Positions 1-12,100 of a stretch of 60,000 bases of DNA are shown in pieces. Position numbers and translations under genes: made by a program. This stretch comes from Zygnema cylindricum. Its lineage: Eukaryota > Streptophyta > Zygnematophyceae > Zygnematales > Zygnemataceae. Numbering within the stretch: position 1 is the first letter of the stretch; each line of letters starts with the position of its first letter. The notes beneath the pieces are model-generated. The model was not told where the DNA came from, did not search any database, and saw only the letters and a program-made list of their open reading frames with translations. The DNA is taken from NCBI GenBank assembly GCA_037447655.1, contig JBBHKE010003457.1:64001-124000 (forward strand). The letters run 5' to 3'.

Positions 1-26
1 AGCAGGGAAGTGTTTTGAGTTTGTAA

Positions 27-233
27 TTGACAGTTGTGTTCTTTTTTGTAAGGCAAGCGATCGAAAGGGTAACTGTCTTACCTTTCGATCGTGATGTCAA
101 GTTTGGAATTGGGAAACCTTGGTTGAGAAAAGATACTTTGATTGCCCAGAAAATGTTTAATGCTGATGAACAGTGTAGTTGTGCATTCACCTCTAGTGGT
201 CACAATTTGGTTGTCAAAGACATTTGTAAATAG
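27..233 (+). CDS. possible 3'-terminal exon of an unrecognised gene
   Basis: An open frame at the window edge ends in TAG. It could be the last exon of a gene starting to the left, because a pyrimidine-rich stretch ending in AG lies just before position 52 and the frame stays open from there. The roughly 60 residues after that AG are mixed and basic, and I recognise no family. It may also be a chance open frame, since the following kilobase is AT-rich and non-coding. Without the left-hand sequence I cannot decide. Confidence 0.2.
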   Translation: MTVVFFFVRQAIERVTVLPFDRDVKFGIGKPWLRKDTLIAQKMFNADEQCSCAFTSSGHNLVVKDICK

Positions 234-1348
234 TCTAATTGTACGTACAGTTACTGCCCTCCATACAGATAATTTCAGCTAAGCAAAAGGGTAAACAGCT
301 TGAAATAGAGTTTGCCGTGAGAATGACATTTAAATGGTGTTTTGAAATCAATTTATGTTTTCTTAAGTTGCGAAGATTTACTGGGCGCGGTCTGACATGT
401 CAAAGATCTGTCATTGTGAGCCGAGGCAGATCCCACGGTCAATAAAACAAAGTTCGATTATTTTTGACGGTACAACATTTGAGTTCATGGTATAAAAAGT
501 CATTTATTGTTTAGTGGAAGTTGAAATAGTGTTCTGAAATTGATCATTTTGTGGCGCAAGATGACGGGAGAACTGTCATTGACGAGTGGTTCTCGGACAA
601 TTTTTTTTTCTACTTCCTAAAGAGAACTTTCGGCATAGTTTTACTGTTTGGTTTTTTGGGCTATACCCGACTTTCTTGAATTGTTTGTCATAATGTCCTA
701 ATCAGTGGTCGTGTTATTCTTATTTGTTCTCCCCCTCCTGGAACCCAGTTGTTAGGTGTATTAGGCCTTGTCTTCATGAGCCTGAAGTTCACGTTCATGA
801 TCCAAAATTTCTCCAGAGTACCAATTCAGGCTACAGCTTTGTTTAACAGTATTGCTAATGGAAGTGCTTTGTAGTATGTTATAATTATATAATCACTTTC
901 GTAACAAGTAACTGCCTTAGTTTCAATGACAGCGCCTTGGCCGAGAATATTGTACTGATACTGCGTTTGTTTTTTTTATCTGTTAAATGATTTTTAGCAT
1001 ATGCTGGTTCAGATTTTGCGTTAGCAAATCTGTGTTCCTTAAAGACCAGCACCAATACAAGAGATAGTACTCTAAATTGTATTATTGACTGAAAACACCT
1101 CATTCAGCCATCAAATTTTTCATATACAACTGGAACTATTCAAGTTGAACAATGCTGCACCATTCTTTGTTGCTAGATCTTTCGTTTTTCATAGCAATGC
1201 TTGAAGAACAAGCAGCACCAGGGGCTTGATTATTATGTGAAATATAGCTATTCAAGCTACTCTACTACTTAAGAACATGGAATGTTTTTCGCTATCAATA
1301 CTCTCTGTACACAGGTCCTATTGGACTCTCCTCTATTGACCGTCATAC
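234..1348. other. non-coding stretch, nothing recognised
   Basis: AT-rich sequence with only short open frames that resemble no protein and show no splice-consistent continuation. It probably holds the 3' flank of whatever lies to the left and the 3' UTR of the minus-strand HdeD-like gene. Confidence 0.4.
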
Positions 1349-3376
1349 TCAATTGTAAGAAACTTCCTCATTTTCCTCGATTGATGCCATCAACTTGTAA
1401 CCTGCAAACCGCAACAATTACTCTTGTTAACTTCCCCCACCAATAACTAGAATTCACACGCTAATATTTAACTCACACATAAAACCTTCGCCATTGTTCT
1501 CCATACAGCATTTGCTTGCAAGCGACTTGTGAGGTAGGGCAACAGTTGCGTACCAAAATTGGACATGCAGGAGATAAACGAGAGCGCTATGGCTGTCGCA
1601 ATGAAGTCGGATCCAAAAAGAATGCCAATCATCCGCTCATCCAAGGCAGGATAGGCGGCCCACACCACAATTGCAAGAACTATTGATATTATGCCACTGA
1701 TCAAGAGAAAGGGCCATGTTACTATGCGGTGTAATGAGCCACCTTGTCCCACTTTTACTAAGCCCTGCAGAAAATCCAGACAACCCTTCAGTTTCAAGAA
1801 AGACGAAGTAAAGCTGCACGACTTTGGGATGAAGTCAAGTGCTTCAAAAAAAAGCTACAAAGTTCATAACATGCAATTGATCAAAGATTAACTTATCATT
1901 ATGCTTCTTCAACACAACGCCAGTAGGGCACATAGGATATGCTTAGACACTGCACCTGTGAAAAATCCAATTTCTTAAGAAACCCCTTGCTCTAATTCAT
2001 CTAGCTTTGCTACAGTTCGAACAATTAACCACAACACATAGACAAAATATTGTTTAAAAAACGGCTTAAAAACATTACCGCCAGTGTCAATAAGTGATGG
2101 ACCAGTGAACCAAATCAACTTGCAACGAACCGAATGTGAAGGGTTAAATCTATAGCAGGTCACATGCGAAAAATACTTCATAATGAGCCTTACCGAGACC
2201 ACAAACCAGAAAGGTAGGAAAGCACTCAGAGCCACCTTCCCTTCCAAAGTGAACCACGGTGTAATAAAAACTGCTCCAAAAAAAGAGGTGGATGAGCCCG
2301 AGGATGAATACTGCAACTGTGCTAGGGGCTCCCCAAAGGAGAATAGCTTTCAGAATGGTGAGGGCGCCTGAAACAAGGAGAAGCCAGCCTGCATTGAAAA
2401 AGCTCGGGTTTACAAAGTGAATAAATCTATCCTTATTTTGGCTCAACGAGGTTGTACAAACTTATGTGCACACATAAAAGCACAACGTACAGCTCAGCAA
2501 AAAGGTTCCGAACAAGGAAAAAAAAAACAGCGAATAGAAATAGACATTTAGACTTACCAACAAACTGGTCAATTCTATGTCCATAGAAGATGCTGTATAA
2601 AATGGCAGCGACTCCAGCCACTGCCCACACTGTTCAGCGAAAAACCCCTAGTAAAATCTAGTTAGATATTCTTTCATACGGGAGACAATATGAATAACAT
2701 TGGATGTGAACAAAAACCAAGACCAAAGTTTATGTGCTGATGTGTTAAATACAGCAGCAAGATGGTGATGACAATATTGAATTTGGCCTAGATCTTTAAA
2801 ATATCAAGAATGCGACATACAACAATGTTAGAGCAACATACAATAGATTCTGAAAAAATACTACTGAAGCACAATTGCACCTATTGCCGATACTGTAGTC
2901 CTTAGTGATTGATGTTTTGCTGAAAATATTACAAATTTTTACCCTGAGCATAATCAGCAAAGCATTTCAGCATTGTGTCTAGAGTTTGATCAGATTTCAA
3001 ATGTTACAAAATTTTACAACTTCAGAACCAATAATTCCGTCTCTGTCACATGAACCATCCATGAACTTTGCTTCCGTTTATTAAGTGCAACAGTCACTTA
3101 AAACCATAATAATCAAGTGGATATTGAGTAAGCTATCCAGTCCATGATGAGGAACTTCAAAAAAAAAAAAACTCTTTTATTTCTCACTACCATACCTGCC
3201 GAAAAAATTCCAGTATAGGTCGAGATTCGTTGCAAATTCCCTGGAGGGACGCGTCCAGTAAGGGGACGCAGGGGGATGCGTAACGAATACTCAGAATCTG
3301 CAGCAACAAGAACTTGTGGAATGACCACAGCTCGATTTCGCGACATTCTGCCTTCAGTTTGGTTTTCCAAAGACAC
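1349..3376 (-). CDS. HdeD-like (DUF308) multi-pass membrane protein, exon 3 frameshifted
   Basis: Five exons can be read on the minus strand: 3376-3196, 2629-2558, 2388-2194, 1764-1554 and 1401-1349, with intron phases 1, 1, 0, 1. Exons 2 and 4 have exactly the lengths (72 and 211 nt) of the divergent neighbour at 4257-6329, and the encoded membrane segments align. The product would be about 236 residues with a soluble N-terminus and roughly six membrane spans. HdeD of enterobacteria is an inner-membrane acid-stress protein; the plant role is unknown. In exon 3 a run of seven Ts at about 2279-2285 puts the second half of the exon one base out of frame. Removing one T restores both homology to the neighbour and the phase-0 exon end. 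The exon 4 donor (GTACGC) is weak. A stronger GTGAGT lies downstream near 1475 and would give a different C-terminus. This is either a real inactivation or a homopolymer error. Confidence 0.7.
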
Positions 3377-4256
3377 TAGCCAAGAGATAGTCTGTAGATT
3401 ATTATCCAGACCGCCTTGTAACTGCTCCTCACTTTTGAAGTGTCTTTTCTTCTAAATAAAACGATTTCCGATATTTTACAAGCTAAAAATCCCCGTGTCT
3501 TTTTTGAGACTACAAAACAGGCAGAATCAAAAGAAAAGTAAACAGAGGTTTTGGATGCAATAACAATAAAAACAAACAAAATAGTTATGTTTTCCCGATA
3601 TACCAGCTATCGAGGAAAGATGCCAATAAAGCAAAGCAAATGAAGTAAATCTTGCAATCCTCTACAGAAATCGGACAACAGAACGTCCGTGAAGGTATGC
3701 AGCCTTCATGACCTGCCACGTGGCAGACGCCTAAATTTGCATGCATTTGCAAAGCCGGTGGCATCTTCCACTAGCGATCTCTCCAACAATCGCTCTACTT
3801 TTGAAACCAGCGAACTTGTATTTAGTACGCCGCAAAGTTTTGTGTGCCATCTCAACACTAATAGATAAATTATTGACCAGCCATAAATGGCAAAACTATA
3901 AAGTACTGATTCTAAGGAGTAGCTTTGTAAGCCGGACTAAGTATATCCGGTTCATTTTTAGAGCAATTACGGCCATTTGGCTTCCATGACGCCCTTCACA
4001 AACCTTCAGTGCGTTGTGAGAGGCAGAAGGCTGACACGTGTTCTCTCGATCTCATCTTCCCTTTCAATTTTTTACCTCTCACTTCCAGAAGCATCATACC
4101 GAACTTTTTTTGAAAGGCATTGACAGTTTATCACTTTTTCGCAAACCTTGAATGCTTTGTCAATGCTCTACTCCGATCTGAATAGTATTTCAGCTGATGT
4201 ACTGGTTTTCTTCTGCACCTAGAATTCAAATCCGCTGATTTCTGTTCAGTTTCACC
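3377..4256. promoter_or_regulatory. shared intergenic promoter of the divergent HdeD-like pair
   Basis: The 880 bp between the two start codons contain no convincing coding sequence and must hold both promoters and 5' UTRs. The notable element is the G-box palindrome at 3713-3726, placed about 340 bp from the minus-strand start and 530 bp from the plus-strand start. Confidence 0.55.
3713..3726. promoter_or_regulatory. perfect G-box palindrome CTGCCACGTGGCAG
   Basis: A 14-bp perfect palindrome centred on CACGTG. This core is the known binding site of plant bZIP and bHLH factors acting in light, ABA and stress responses. Its place between two divergent genes of one family suggests joint control, which is inferred. 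Confidence 0.55.
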
Positions 4257-6329
4257 ATGGCTTCTCGGGCAAGCGCATATGAGGTTGGAGGAGAATCAAC
4301 CGATGTTTATAGGACTGTTTCCTCTTCACGGTCAGGCGGTGATGTTTATTACATAAACATTCCTGTCCGTCCTTTGCTCAAACCAATTGCGCTTGACAAT
4401 CTGCACCGGATGTCACTTTATAACACCCTAGCAGGAATCGGTAAGGTTCAAATTCTTTTGCTCAGGTAAACACCACAGTTTTGAAAAAAAAAGGTTCAAA
4501 TTCATTTTCTATGGTACACTCCACATTTTTGATGAAAACTGATGTGGTTGATAATAGGTACCCAGCCCACCTCAAATGCATTAAAAAACTGTGGTTGCGG
4601 CCGTAATTTTTTAATGAAGTCGGAGTACAATGAATTGGCTGGAAAGAAAATAAATCGCGATGTTTTTTATGATTTTAGAGTAGGAAAATATATACGGCGC
4701 TATAGCGATATGTATGCATACTCCTCCGATACCTTTAGATGCAAAAGCAATAATTAAAAGGAGAGGGTGAGATACTAAATTGTCAATTTGTATCAAAGTA
4801 GAATCTTTTATGTTAATTTAATATTTTTTTTTTTGCACGATTCTTTTTTTGCCTTAGTGTGTCCATGTTGCTTGATTCTTTTTTAGTGACCGACACGCAT
4901 GCCCTTATAGTGAGGAAGATGACATTATTCTTTAAGTCAGATGTCTTTTGTGATGTGTATGAAGGAGCGCTCACAAAATTTTCGTCAGAAGTAAACACTG
5001 AATGTAAATCATCACATTTTTTTGACATTAAGGTTTTGTTAAGTTGGCGGGGAGATTGCAAGGAAAACGGATTTTTATATGTCTCAATCTCTTACTATTT
5101 CAATTTTCATCCGCATGCAGTTCTTCTCGCTGTTGGAGTAGTGGCAATTGTTTTTCCCCTCTTCTTTGCGTTTGCACTGGAACAAGTCATTGGTAAGATA
5201 CCTGTGTCTAGTCTACACTTTAGTTTAGCAAGGTAGTAATCCACGCATGCTGCTATCTTATGTAGCAGACTTGCTAAATGGCAAAATTATCAATGAATAT
5301 ACGAATCTGTATGCAGAGAGTGATGTTCACAACTTGACCGATGTGTTTTACTCTCCATGATTCTTTTGATTTTGAACTTCTATGTTGCAATTTCTACCCA
5401 CCATCTTTTATTGAGCATCTTATAGCACGTCCTCACAGCTTCCATGACTTAACTGCCATCATTGATTTCTGGCATGTCTTGGTTCGCAGGCTGGTTACTG
5501 GTGATTATGGGTGTATACAGTGTTTTTACATTCGTTATGGTGTTGGGCGCCCCTGGCACCATCAGCTTTCTTTTGCTAGGCCTGTTGCATCTTTCAGTTG
5601 GTTTATGGCTCGTCCTCTCTCCACGCTTGGGGCTGCTAGCGTTGGCCATCATCATGGCTGGATGGTTAATAATACACGTGAGTCAAACTCTTTAAAACTA
5701 TACTTTGTTAGAACAGTTCAGAATTTTAATTTCAGTTCTGGTTAGCACCATCGGCAAAAGGCTTTCATAGTTTCAAGATGAAAAATCTGAAGATAGGTGG
5801 ATAACTGGAAAAAGCTATAACGCAAAATACTTATTTATTTTACCACCAATTGCAGGGTGTATTCAAGGTCGTGCTTGCGTGCACTATACGTGCAATCGCC
5901 TTGTGGTTCTTTCCTCTGCTTAGCGGTTTGGTTTCCTTGGCACTCGGTATTTTCACAATTTCCTTTTTTCCTGCCAACCGCAGTTGGCTACTTGGGATTC
6001 TAGTTGGAGCAGACATTGCAGTGACAGGAACAAGCCTTCTCATTGTTGGAGCAATGGCTGAATTCGGTGAGACCAATTCATCCTAAAATTGAATGGGGTT
6101 GTTAATTTTTTAGCTTCGGCATGCATCCTATGAGTTCCACAGATGGGGCATGGATGCTTTGAAACTGTTTTGAGCTGTCTTTGTGAAGTACCCATTGGGA
6201 AATTTCCGGTCCTGATGGGTCCTTATGGGGCTTGTAACTTTACTGTATGCAGGAAAGAGGGTGGGAGACGAGGCTCAGCAATTACTGGCTGGCCATAGTA
6301 GGGATGTTGAGTCATTGCCACCTGCTTAG
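4257..6329 (+). CDS. HdeD-like (DUF308) multi-pass membrane protein
   Basis: Five exons give an intact 243-residue protein: 4257-4440, 5121-5192, 5490-5677, 5856-6066 and 6253-6329, with phases 1, 1, 0, 1 and good GT-AG borders throughout. The first 45 or so residues are polar. The rest forms about six hydrophobic segments, including a GAPGT motif in the third exon and an LVGADIAVTG segment in the fourth, as in bacterial HdeD/DUF308 proteins. The short C-terminal tail is charged. The ATG at 4257 was chosen because it opens the only frame that splices into exon 2 with correct phase. Reading through the exon 4 donor would instead end after a few residues at 6086. It forms a head-to-head pair with the gene at 1349-3376. 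HdeD proteins are linked to acid tolerance in bacteria; function here is not shown. Confidence 0.8.
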
Positions 6330-7069
6330 CTTAGTATAAACCTCTATAGTCATTCTTGTATAGGTGGGTTTTGTTTTCCTGGTGGTTGGCTAAGTACTTA
6401 CGAAATCAAGCTTGTTGAGTTGATTGCCACCTTATTGAGCTTTCATCAATGACTTCCAGAGGGTTTTCATACGCATAACATGCTGTGTATGATTTAACCC
6501 GGTTTTACAATATGGTGGTTGCTCCTTCAGCTTATGAATGGATGCTCCACATTGTACAGTTTAAGAGGCTTAATTTGAACATGATAAGTGAGGTGCTACT
6601 GTACAGGATGATTCAAAGACAAATTACAAAAGTCACTTCATCTATGATGTTGATGTAATGAAAGTGCAATCCGTTGGCATGATCTTTGTCTATGCACTGA
6701 GACGATGTGAATATCTGAAATGCACAATCACCTGTCATACACTAAGCAGGATCAAGTGCACAGAACGGGGGGTTGATGAATGTATGATGAAGAACAGTAG
6801 GACAACCTGGAAATGCAACCAGAATGTTCTACTTTCAATGTTGTTTCCATCTTTCATCTACACAACCACCAGTTAAAACTTGACTGCACAGCATGGGAGC
6901 TTTAAGAATGTTTAATGAGGCTCCGTAGAACTGGTATATCTGGAATTGCAACCGAACATGTTCTACTTTCAATGTTAGTTTCATTACTCGCAACTACTCA
7001 GTGACAACAAAAATCTCTAGGTAAACTTGCATATGCAAGTTTCTCATCTGTAGTATAAAAGGGCAGGAT
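6330..7069. other. 3' flank of HdeD-like gene, nothing recognised
   Basis: No coding or repeat signature was seen. It probably includes the 3' UTR of the plus-strand HdeD-like gene and ends where the non-LTR fragment begins. Confidence 0.4.
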
Positions 7070-7899
7070 AAATTAAAAAGCACGATGGTAAACCATCTGA
7101 GTCCGGGGGGAAAAAGGGTTGGCATGGCCAACACATAAAAACTACCAGGGCAATAAAACTAAAGAGAGCAAGGGAACAACAACAAGGCAAATAAAAGCAC
7201 CCAAACCCAAAATGAAAAGCCCGGCAACACACAAATCCAAAACCACAACTCTAACACCAACTCAATTATCTATCTATGAAAAGCAACCCCGTAAGTCCCC
7301 CCAACCCGGGGGAGCACGTTGAGGGAGGTCTGGAACACGGCGACGATCCATAACCGAGATAGCCGATCGGAGGAGAATAGAAGCCTGCAAAGCCACAGAT
7401 AAGTGTTGACGATAAAAGATGTGAGGACCGAAGGAGGAGGGCTCCCAGGTCCTCGGCGCTCGCAAGTACGGAGAAACTCGTCCATTGCAACACCCACACA
7501 ACCAAAGATCTCGACCGCCATCGGAATAAAGTCGTCCATAGGGTCCCTGTGAGCATAATCACGCTCCTTCGCCTTAGCGGCATCACGAGCCGCCACCCCA
7601 TTATTTCGAGCCGCCCGACCAACAACCGTAGCCGAAGAAGGGTTTGCCAAAACAATATCACCGAAAATGCGATGGGCACCATCAAGCAAAACAACATCGA
7701 TCCGACGTGATGGAATAATGTGAGAAACCTCCCGACGCACAGAAAAGCCCCCCTCCGAAGCGATAGTCGCAACAACGTCGCGAATAGTGTCGTGCGCCTG
7801 GATCAAATCCCCCCCATGGGAGCAACGAAGCCGATGGACACCATCGGGCCCAAAAACACGACCACATCCACAAGCAAGAGAGCCAGGTCCCAACATCAT
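7070..7899 (-). mobile_element. 5'-truncated non-LTR retrotransposon, C-terminal endonuclease domain
   Basis: An open frame of 209 residues (7899 to 7270) contains a CGCG..H..RCSHGG cysteine/histidine cluster, then HDTIRD. After these comes a RIDVVLLDG...FGDI segment in which two aspartates lie about 13 residues apart, followed by KAKERDY and a VEIFG motif. This order matches the C-terminal part of retrotransposon proteins with a restriction-like (PD-D/EXK) endonuclease, as in the R2-like group. No reverse transcriptase lies upstream, so only the 3' end was inserted or kept. This is typical of 5'-truncated LINE insertions. Base composition is clearly more GC-rich than the flanks. The left border is estimated from where composition changes; no target-site duplication was found. 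Confidence 0.6.
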
Positions 7900-9123
7900 T
7901 GCAACCCCAAAATCAATTCCCTGGATATTTGTTTTGCAATGCCTGTTTTGCCACTTTCCTTCAACAGTAAGGTGAAAACCATTTCATTTCGACCTCTTGG
8001 GGTGATAATTTCAATATATCTGTGCAATCTCTAGTGAGTAGTTTGTGGCAGAGTATTAAGAAAGCATATACAGGAGCTTGCATTGCCAAAAGCTAAACAA
8101 GCAACCAAGGTTAGCAGAACCAAACAGGAAAATCTTTGGAGATGCTTTCTGCTGTCAGAATTTTCGCCAATGCCGTAACTCCACAAAATAAAGAACTGTT
8201 ACACCCATATATTTGAAAGGAAAGCTATGTCTCAAAATTTCCCATTTGAGAATGTCAAAACAACAGTGAAACAAATAGTTATCCAACTACAACAAAAAAA
8301 TTCCGCATTGTCACAAACACTTCATTATTAAAAAAAAAACTAACATACAAGAATAATCCACTACGCCAAAAGATTTCCCCATTGTCATAAACACTTTCCA
8401 TTATAAAAAAAAAAAACTAACACAGCAAGAATAATCCATTACACCAAAAGATTTCTCCATTGTCAAAAACACTTTCCATTATTAAAAAAATAACTAACAC
8501 AACAAGAATAATCCAGTGCTGACAAGCGGGCTTCACATGCATTGACAAATATAGGTGGCCCTACCATGGAAGAGTTCAAGTCAATCAACTAACTTTAAGA
8601 AAAATCTAAGGTGCCGCAGAAAGGCACCACAACAGAACATAACTTAAGCTAGTAAATAATTGTATACGAACTCTAAACTACAGGGTATCGTCTTCTTGAT
8701 ATCTTCATCGCTCTCTTTTTTTTTTTTTTTTAAATAACGGCACCTCGTGATACCCCAAATTGAATCCTGGCTTTTAGCAATCTACAAAGGTAACTGGAAA
8801 AAGAATCAATTGGGGCTACATCTAAAAAACCCTAAAAAACTAAAAAAAACTTCCATATACAAACAGACATGATACCATAATAAGCCACTGGCCACTTGTG
8901 CCGATTGCTGAAAGAAAAAAATACCAATATATCTACTAATCTACAAATGATTCTCCCACGCTCGGCCCCACAGCCCTGCCAAAACGCACTAGAGAAATTG
9001 AAATGTCAGCTAATTTGCTCTCCAAGAGGCATTTTATATTTCCCATTAACAGGTGCAGCAATAAGCAGCTTTTCCTGTCATCCGTCAAATTCTCACCTTC
9101 AACCCGAGTAGAAAAATGAGTCT
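7900..9123. other. intergenic region downstream of the MRL1-like gene
   Basis: AT-rich non-coding DNA with the tandem repeat at 8293-8516 and long poly-A/T runs (for example near 8717). It probably includes the 3' UTR of the MRL1-like gene. Confidence 0.45.
8293..8516. repeat. three tandem copies of a ~75-bp AT-rich unit
   Basis: Three consecutive copies are visible, each with an ATTGTCA(N)AAACACTT block, an A-run, CTAACA, and CAAGAATAATCCA. The block ATTG recurs at 8307, 8381 and 8459, giving periods of 74 and 78 bp that differ mainly in A-run length. Confidence 0.85.
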
Positions 9124-12100
9124 TCAAACTGATTGATTTGGTGCAATAAAAGAGGGTCTACGATAGAAATTAGCTGGGGAATACTGTGGCACTGAACCCA
9201 TTCGAATAGCCATCTGCTGCTGAATTATAGTTCGGCCCAATTTCACGATCGGAACTGCAGCATCTTGCTGCCGATAGGTCGCTGGCAAACCAGGCTGGGG
9301 TGCCGAAGGCCTCTCTCGCTTATTACTTTGCTGCCTGAGCCACTTCTGCAAAGCACTGCCTTGAATTTGGAGCTCCCCTGAGCTTTCATAACCAGTAAAC
9401 GGAACTCCTAGGCGTCGCAGGAGAGCCGCAATTGCTTGAGCAGGTCTGCAAATCACTCCGCCACCGCACAAAAGTTAATCACATAAACTGCTCACCAGTT
9501 AGCTCACCAAAAATCACTTCTAACCAGGACAAATTGGTGAACATAAAATTACATACTCTCCACAATCAATACTAACAATGACATTATCAAGGCTTACATG
9601 TTAAAACCAATATTATTCAAGAACCGAGGGTTCCAAGCCATTCACAACTTATCTTTTACTTCAACCAGTCGAAACCACACTTATATCCCATTCAGACTAA
9701 ATGTTAACAGTTACGGGCCATCAAACAAAATTTTCTAATCGACATGAATAACTTGCTTAGCTATTTCTAGACTGTCTATAATAGGCCGTGGTATTAAGTT
9801 TTTGTAACACACCTGCTAGCAATGCGAACCTTCCGTTCACCCTGGTTCTCATTCAATATCATCACCATTTCATTTGTTGGGACCTTTATGGTTAGTGAAG
9901 CACACTTGAAAGAAGAAGCCGAACTCCTTTTGCCTGCGATTCCCAAAGCCAACAAGCTTCATTAGACAATATCTCCACTGATATAAATCATGTCCAACGA
10001 AGACCAAAATTAAAGATATGACTGCCAGACTCTGTTCTTGCATACCATTGTTAACCAGTCTTGCACAGTCAAAAATACTAAAATTGATCCAAAATAGATC
10101 TCTCCAATACTGTTCTCTTAGCCCGCAGAAACCTCCATCTAGCGCTTGCTCAGTGGCGTAACTATTTGCATTGTACAAATAGTGGATTGAAGAAGCCTTC
10201 ACCACAAGAGATAGCAAAACGAAAGCTGCATTGAGATGTAAGGCTGAAAAAGGTAATCTCACCTTCTGCCCTTAGCAGCCGCAAGGTCTGTCTGAGAAAT
10301 GATAAAATACAAACCTGCAGAAAATCAAGGACCATTGTTAAATTTTCAAACCCCCAAAACAGTTCACAAGCAACAGCTCCCTTCTCTCTCTTAGTGGGAA
10401 TGGTTTGTATCATAAGAAAGTATTACTTTGGCGATTAGACCTAAACTATGGGGGGTGCTAGAAACACCCATAATTATGCTGAAAACAGCAACACGATACA
10501 CACAAATTCTTCATATCCACAAACACAAGCAAGACAAGGCCGCCTTAAAAACAACCTTACCTCTGCTGCATTTGTGGGAAGACCATCCACATCTATGAGA
10601 GTTGGGGCTCCTGAAACATCAGGGACAACTCCAAGGGCAGCAGCTTCCTGGACACAGCAGCATGGCAGTACAGATAATCAGGCATAGATAAACCAACTAT
10701 AAACAGTTTCCAGCTGAAACTGAATCACATCCTGTTAGAACAGCAACGTAAATGGCACCAGTTTCAAGGGAATGGAGAAGCTTTGATTATAGATAAGGAA
10801 GTTATCTGAATAATAAGTTATCCAAATGCCGTAGAATTAATTCAGAAGTATGCATTTAGCTGTTGACGAATCACATTTTCCCCGCCACTTACATCATACA
10901 GAGGAGCTGCCCTTGCTTCATAAATGCTGTCCAAACCACAGCTATCTTCTGACCGCCCCCCACCAAATCTGCGTCCAAAATCTCCACCATACGCAAAAGA
11001 AGGTTGAGACAATCCAACATCATAGTCGTTGCGGACCCGTAAGCATCCCAGGGCTTTCGACAAAAGAGGCCTTGTCGGAATAACCCCAGCTGTGACATTT
11101 TGCCTGTATATGGCTAGAGCACACGCCGCCCTGCACCGCAAACATGTGAAAGAAGTCAGAAATTTTCAGGTTTCGACTTCGGTTTAAAACAGGAAAAATC
11201 CCTAGGCAACGCTGCCTCAAACTAAAGTAGGACATCTATTTCTGGTCCTTTAGCCACCTACAGGGAAGTACTTGCTGCCAAAGAACGGGTAAAAAGCATC
11301 ACTGCATTGGATTAAGAGCAGAGGGACAGAAATGTCCATCAAAAACTGATTGCCGCACATCTTAATAGCAGGAAATATCTTGATGCCACTGAAATTCATG
11401 AGGGAGATCATCTCATAAGTGATAAAAAGCAGGCATGAAGTAATATACATATCTGGCGACATATTTGAGAACATACTGCTACGAATTTAAACAAAAAGTG
11501 ATACATTCTGCATCAACTGCAACCAATACTAATTCGATTGACTCAAAACTGTACCAGCACCCAGTCTCTTCTAACCTCAATTCTCCATGACGCAATCAGA
11601 ATCCAACATGAACTCTTTCCCGATAATGCAGTAAATGCTCACCACTGCTGTTGAGGTGAACCTATGGCAGCATCAGCAGGAAAACGCCCAACGGTGAATG
11701 AAAAGGATGGTGGAGGGGCTTGTGCCCGTATCTGGTCATAGCATATCTCTGCAAATTACATCCTTCCAAGTAATGTTCCGTTAAATCACACAACGGGAAA
11801 TCATAAATCAAGACATTTTACATCTAACGACACCCGTATGACTACGTCACTTGCACCATACTAAGTAATTGTCGAAGTCCATACGAGAATTGCAAAACGC
11901 CATGCGAGAATTGCAAAAAATTAGACAGCAACATACCAAGCATAGAGCTACAGTTAGCCAAGTTGAATGCTTTGCCGTCCAAATCAGCTGCGTGATACAG
12001 CTTGAATGCCACGTCCACCTTCTTAGCCCTGCATACACACTCAGAATGTCAGGTCAATTCCCACAGGTTAAGTACAATCAAACACAGGAGCAGGAAACAC

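Noticed and set aside
239-445. 68-codon plus-strand frame
   Set aside because: No family resemblance, no splice logic linking it to the preceding frame, and ordinary length for AT-rich DNA.
5341-5745. 134-codon plus-strand frame overlapping HdeD exon 3
   Set aside because: It is another frame of the same exon; the membrane-segment frame splices correctly and matches the divergent copy.
1349-6329. Bacterial contamination or very recent transfer of HdeD genes
   Set aside because: Both genes have four matching spliceosomal introns, and composition equals the surroundings.
7266-7775. 169-codon minus-strand frame in the non-LTR fragment
   Set aside because: Alternate frame of a GC-rich stretch; only the 209-codon frame carries the ordered Cys/His and Asp motifs.
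8293-8516. CRISPR-like repeat array
   Set aside because: The three units are directly tandem and AT-rich with no unique spacers, in a eukaryotic genome.
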